Positions 27,422 to 31,481 of a stretch of DNA of 31,481 nucleotides are shown one piece after another. The notes below the pieces were generated by a model, which saw only the letters and a program-made list of their open reading frames with translations, ran no database searches and was not told the origin of the DNA. The number at the start of each line of letters is the position of its first letter. Positions within the stretch are counted from its first letter, which is position 1. The position numbers and the translations under genes were made by a program. Source of the stretch: Mansonella perstans (lineage: Eukaryota > Nematoda > Chromadorea > Rhabditida > Onchocercidae); the NCBI GenBank assembly GCA_037074765.1, contig JBAMDO010000370.1, positions 1 through 31,481 of the forward strand. The letters run 5' to 3'.

Positions 27422-27606
27422 CTAATTATCTGTTGTTTTCCGCACCTGATAGTAACACGTCGACTGAACTTCACCATTTGATTCAGTTACTGCATAAGTT
27501 TCATAATTATTTATTTGTTGCCTCTGAGAATTTAGTCCAATACAGTGTATAAAGATTTCTGAATAGAATAAATTAGACTGAGAAGTCCTAGTACAACCAT
27601 CATTAC
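27422..27606 (-). pseudogene. Exon-like block, possibly secreted-protein segment
   Basis: It follows TTATTTCAG and is open for about 60 codons to TAA: NDGCTRTSQSNLFYSEIFIH, a Cys, then a Gln/Asn-rich part ending near STCYYQ, where GTGCGG could be a donor. Three or four Cys residues and polar composition would suit an extracellular protein. No family is recognised. Confidence 0.3.
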
Positions 27607-27949
27607 CTGAAATAATTTGTTGCTTAGTTTTTAGTCCCAAGTTATTTATTGAAATTAGAGTGTCGAAGATCTGAAAATAAGATGATGAAAAAAAAAAAAA
27701 AAAAAACTTGTGCCGAACTCTGTATTACATTAAGCGTATAGAGAAAGAACAAATATCAGCAATTCATGCAATCTCAATGGCAATCTTTCCAAAATTTTCA
27801 ATTCGTTGAGTTTAAATGTAGCCGATGGAATTTTCGTTTACTGAAAAACACTCAAACTTTTCAGTGACAAAACTTTCATCTCCTATGAACAGATCTTACA
27901 ATGAGTATTTCAAAACAACCGTATGAATTCTACAGGGCGAAAGATATAG

Positions 27950-28102
27950 CTATGTCTCTGTCTCGGGTATTTTTCTGAAGCAGGAGAATTTGTTCTTTTC
28001 CGAAATTTCATTAGGTAATCTCACAATAAGATCTTCTTCATGTTGACTGTTCCTGTTGGTCTTACTGACCAGATCTGAGCATTCAGAATAAATCGTACAA
28101 AG
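27950..28102 (-). pseudogene. Exon-like block of 50 codons
   Basis: It follows ATTGTAG on the minus strand and reads LCTIYSECSDLVSKTNR through an acidic segment (HEEDLIVRLPNEISEK) to TAG. It might belong with the neighbouring minus-strand blocks at 27422-27606 and 28868-28990 to one broken gene. A poly-A run of 19 bases lies at about 27688-27706. Confidence 0.25.
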
Positions 28103-28867
28103 CTACAATGAAATGAAAAATTCCTGACCTCACTTGTTTTATGGAAGTTAAAGCAAATTAATGTAAGTGGTCAATAAACAAGCATTCAATTATCCTAATA
28201 AGTCAAGGTGATGTTTTTTTGATTCTTCCAATCGTCATGATGAACTAATCCTTGCTTGACCTTATCTTGCAGAGTCTGAAAATGTAGCAGGATCTTTATT
28301 TGGTGATAGATTTTAAAGAATTCTTGCACTATTTTTGTTTTTAGAAGTTACTCCGGAATTAACAGAACTATAGACATAGAGTTAGTTATTTATATTATTG
28401 TGCGGCGCTATATCGACGTTGCATATTTTTTGTAAAAAGCAAGAGAATTTTTTTGATTTGAGATTGTTTTTCTTGTATAAAAATTGAACTTGAAATTAGT
28501 TTAATTCGTCGTGAAACAGAGAGGATTATTTTGTATATTTTTTAAGTTTGTTGAGGCTAGTATGAAAGCGAAGTTGTAACTTTTTTAATTTTATGAATTT
28601 ATTCTTTTTTTCAAATTTCACTGTTATTTTTTTTCTCTCTTGGTTCCTTTTATGATACGTTTTATTTTTTTACGTGTTTCTTTTATGTTGGGGATTATTT
28701 TGGGGGTAAATTGAATTCTTATAATGTGGGTCTGTTGCATAAGAAATCAATAAAAAATGTTTACTTCTCTCATTTCAAAATTGCCCTGATTGATTATCCG
28801 ATCAAAGAAATGCTTCAAGAAATTGCGCTTCAAATTAGAATTATCACGGGTACCAATCATTAGTTGT

Positions 28868-28990
28868 TTAAAGTGGATTAAAAATGAATAAAGCCCTGAA
28901 TTTCCTGAACAGATACACAAAATTTGCTTGTGCCTGCTGCCCACTACCATAAATTCCTTCATCTCTGATAGCGAATACAACAAAATCCAT
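28868..28990 (-). pseudogene. Short ORF with frameshifted continuation
   Basis: ATG at 28990 opens 40 codons, MDFVVFAIRDEGIYGSGQQA and so on, to TAA. A second minus-strand frame over 28960-28747 continues with a basic helical-looking segment (NLKRNFLKHFFDRIINQ). One indel would join them. The family is unknown. Confidence 0.25.
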
Positions 28991-29185
28991 ACGAAATGAA
29001 ATATAAGCCAACAACAAAATTAATGATAAGATACGAGAGTTGAAGTATTATTGTGATGTTGCATTTCCGACAATTTTCGTTTTTCTCACAAATCAGTAAT
29101 GGCTTATAATGCTGAACAGTTCTCCACAAAATGTTAAAATAAACACAGAAAATCTTTTTTAAAAAATTACTCAGCAGAAAGCGAC

Positions 29186-29401
29186 TCAGACTTTTACAAA
29201 ACTTTTCGATTCGAAAAATATTGCTATTTTTGAAGATTTTCGATAGCTATAAGGTACTACATCTCTAGCAGTAAGAAGACATTGGTATAAACGTGCTGAT
29301 TTATGTGACAATGATGAAAACATATCTCTGCACAAATTCAAAACTATATCTGATCTTTCGTTGTTGCTGAAATACTCTCTTGTAGTGGACAAGTGAGACA
29401 A
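29186..29401 (-). CDS. Small hypothetical ORF
   Basis: 71 codons from ATG 29401 to TGA, without interruption: REYFSNNERSDIVLNLCRDM and a Ser/Arg/Tyr-rich remainder. No signal peptide, membrane segment or family motif was seen. Splice sites are not evident, so it could be one exon or chance. Confidence 0.2.
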   Translation of the reverse strand: MSHLSTTREYFSNNERSDIVLNLCRDMFSSLSHKSARLYQCLLTARDVVPYSYRKSSKIAIFFESKSFVKV

Positions 29402-29460
29402 CAGTCAAATTCAGCGCAATTTTTCATGGTGTGAAAGTTTTCGGAATTTGAAATGCATGA

Positions 29461-29652
29461 AAAACGCGGGAAACTTCAGAAATTCCACACCACGTGGATC
29501 TGATCCTCGACAGGAGAACTATTAACTTCGTCCTTCCTGTTGCTCCTACAGTGATAGGAGATTTGCCAACTTTCCCAATTTTCTCGGACAAAAATGCAAA
29601 CCCGGCAAAAAAGATGTTTGCAGAGAGAAGAAAGTTTAGGGAAATACGGTGA
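29461..29652 (+). pseudogene. Open plus-strand stretch without a start codon
   Basis: 64 codons between two TGA codons: SEIPHHVDLILDRRTINFVL, then a Pro/Thr-rich part, then KKMFAERRKFREIR. The minus strand is open over the same bases for 88 codons from 29690. Neither strand has clear splice signals, so strand and reality are uncertain. Confidence 0.2.
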
Positions 29653-31481
29653 AAAAACTTAGAAAAGAAAAAAACAAAGGATACGATCACTTTTCAATAT
29701 TATGCATTGTATCAGCGATCGACCACACACGACGCCTTGCACATTTAACTGAAATGTTGCCGCACTAGACGACCACCTGCATAGTTTGTGAAGTATTTCG
29801 CTTTCTATTGATTACGTGATTTGGAGAGGACTACACGCTTTCTATCCTTTTTTGCTGCAATGAACATGGGATTGTAAACAGGATGTCTCGATGGGACCAA
29901 CCAAAAAAAAATAAAAAAAAAAATATTTCTCACAATTTTTTGTTTTATTTGCTCATTACAATCCTCGCTTTAATGGTCGACCTTTTTTCTTATAAAATTT
30001 TGCGATTTACCACAAATCCATATTTGATGAAAAATCTGGTATAGAAGTGCATCGTTTTTAAATTCCCGCCTCTCGAGAAAAGTGGTCAGTACAGACAATC
30101 AAGTCCGTGATTGCATTATACCGGTAAATTTTGCTGGGTATCTCACCCTCATTGCGAGCATTTTGATTTGCCTTTTAAAATTCCTTGCCCGAAGTAGTCA
30201 GAAAAACATAATTTTCTCCTCAAGTTTGATTAATTGTTACCATGCTCCAGATTTATAGAAAACTTCTGATAAAATAAATAATTTCAAAGCAAACACTTTT
30301 TAATGCTAAAATGCAATATCAGGAGTCAATTTTCCGCACTTGTTCACAATATTGAATTGGTAATATGCGGAAAAATACTATACTTGGATTCGCGGAAAAA
30401 ATGGTATGCTTAAATTCGCGGAAAAATGGTACGCTTTAATGTAATAAACATCCATCGGGTTCATGGACTTAAACCGAAATTCTTTTTAATATTTTTTTTT
30501 GAGAAGGAGCCTGGTATTCTTTTTTCGTAAGCGGCTTTTACAGGAGTAATCTTATAAATATACGAATGGGTGGGTTTCGAAAAGCAAGCGACAAATTTGA
30601 TATTTAATTGCAAATGTTAATCCATTTTGATAGTAAAGCAAAGGGAATTATTAAATAGAGGCCATGAAAAACTATCGTTTGTTTTACGTAAATAGGATAA
30701 AAAACACATTTTAAATAGACAAATTATTGTTTGTTGCCCTTCTTTACTTTAGGAAATTTTCCTACAGTTTTTGAAATTTATATTTTTAAATTAATTCTTT
30801 TCTGCTACATAAATTTTTCATATGTTTAAGTTCAGAATGTCAACGATAATCTGTTTTCAGCTAAGATAAAAATTGAGATTGAAATTAATGCAAGAGTAAG
30901 CAGATGAAATTAGCTTGGAAACTGTATATAGAATATAGAAGCTGGGCTTCATGGTCATCAGTATAGTGGAAAAGTTATCTGCAAATCTTTTTTTTTTCAC
31001 CCTATTATATCGTGAAAAGTTTGAATCGGAGATGTAATTTTCACAGTGCAACAATTCTTCACTTGCCATCAAGGCTTACCTACGTCGCATTTAGATTTTT
31101 TACAACGAGAAAGAAAGTTTTTAAAGGTTCAAAATAAAGTGTGTCAGTGTGATCGAGATATTCATGAATTTCTCATCTTTACTTACAAATTTTCGCTTCA
31201 CCTGAAAAAGAACTGGTATCCGTATATTGGATTTTATTTCAAACATAACTGAAATACTTTAGCTGAAACACGAACTTTTTGATAAAATGGAATTTAGAAT
31301 AACTGGATGTGTGTAGAGGTACATCTTAACTGTGTGATGTGATACGTAAATTTACGTACGCGTCTTTTCATTTTTTTCAAATTCGGAAATAGTTCTGAAG
31401 AAAGCTGATAGAACACTTTTTTTAAATTTGGAAATGTCAATTATAAAGACTTTCTGGACATGTGTTACACTTTTCCATCAA
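29653..31481. other. Right end, nothing coding recognised
   Basis: AT-rich sequence with short, uninformative ORFs on both strands. The only structure noted is the tandem repeat at 30363-30439. Confidence 0.5.
30363..30439 (+). repeat. Three-unit tandem repeat of about 26 bp
   Basis: Units start at 30363, 30388 and 30414. Each carries TGCGGAAAAA or CGCGGAAAAA followed by a TAC/TAT and CTT block (ATGGTATGCTTAA in the middle unit). The third unit differs by a few bases. Confidence 0.75.

Noticed and set aside
31046..31252. Plus-strand ORF near the right end
   Set aside because: Low-information sequence, no splice or start context and no recognisable motif.

Overview
Kind of organism. The window is an AT-rich eukaryotic sequence, most probably from a parasitic nematode, and a filarial worm would fit. 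Introns end in short pyrimidine tracts plus CAG, TAG or GAG, and the two retrotransposons are of the BEL/Pao class. Decisively, the 22-nt nematode spliced leader SL1 (core TTAATTACCCAAGTTTG) occurs five times, always inside retrotransposon LTRs. No bacterial gene organisation is present, and I saw no tRNA, rRNA, snRNA or genuine SL RNA gene.

Layout. 1-2000: thin sequence with a possible terminal exon, a broken collagen-like ORF and a broken membrane-protein ORF. 2012-5335: the one well-supported host gene, a divergent alpha-tubulin on the minus strand with eight exons, a single-base deletion in exon 3, no Lys40 and an atypical C-terminus. 5336-8772: mostly non-coding; it has a perfect octamer-type palindrome upstream of the tubulin and one decayed exon. 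8773-11290: remains of a multi-exon coiled-coil gene on the minus strand. 11411-13702: scattered coding-like exons on the plus strand. 13954-18675: a plus-strand BEL/Pao element with a 752-bp 5' LTR, gag, protease, RT and RNase H, ending in a stub of its 3' LTR. 18675-20637: a roughly 99% identical second copy of 8994-11018. 20638-26993: a minus-strand BEL/Pao element with both LTRs (615 and 619 bp) and all pol domains, but many frameshifts. 26994-31481: sparse coding-like relics and non-coding sequence.

How the parts fit. The two retroelements belong to related families and point their 3' ends at each other, on either side of the duplicated gene fragment. Both LTR families share the same geometry: TATA box, about 175 bp, AATAAA, one base, then SL1. 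In the minus-strand element SL1 is 22/22 exact in both LTRs. In the plus-strand LTR it sits in a 60-bp unit repeated nearly three times. This suggests elements that captured, and perhaps depend on, the host trans-spliced leader: SL1 lies where the terminal R repeat is expected, and its own TTTGAG end matches the 3' splice sites of two tubulin introns here. I regard this as the most interesting signal in the window.

Quality caution. Many breaks are one-base indels in homopolymers, including in the tubulin and in an element whose LTRs are about 98% identical. Some of the 'decay' may be sequencing or assembly error. The in-frame stops shared by both copies of the duplicated gene are more likely to be real.
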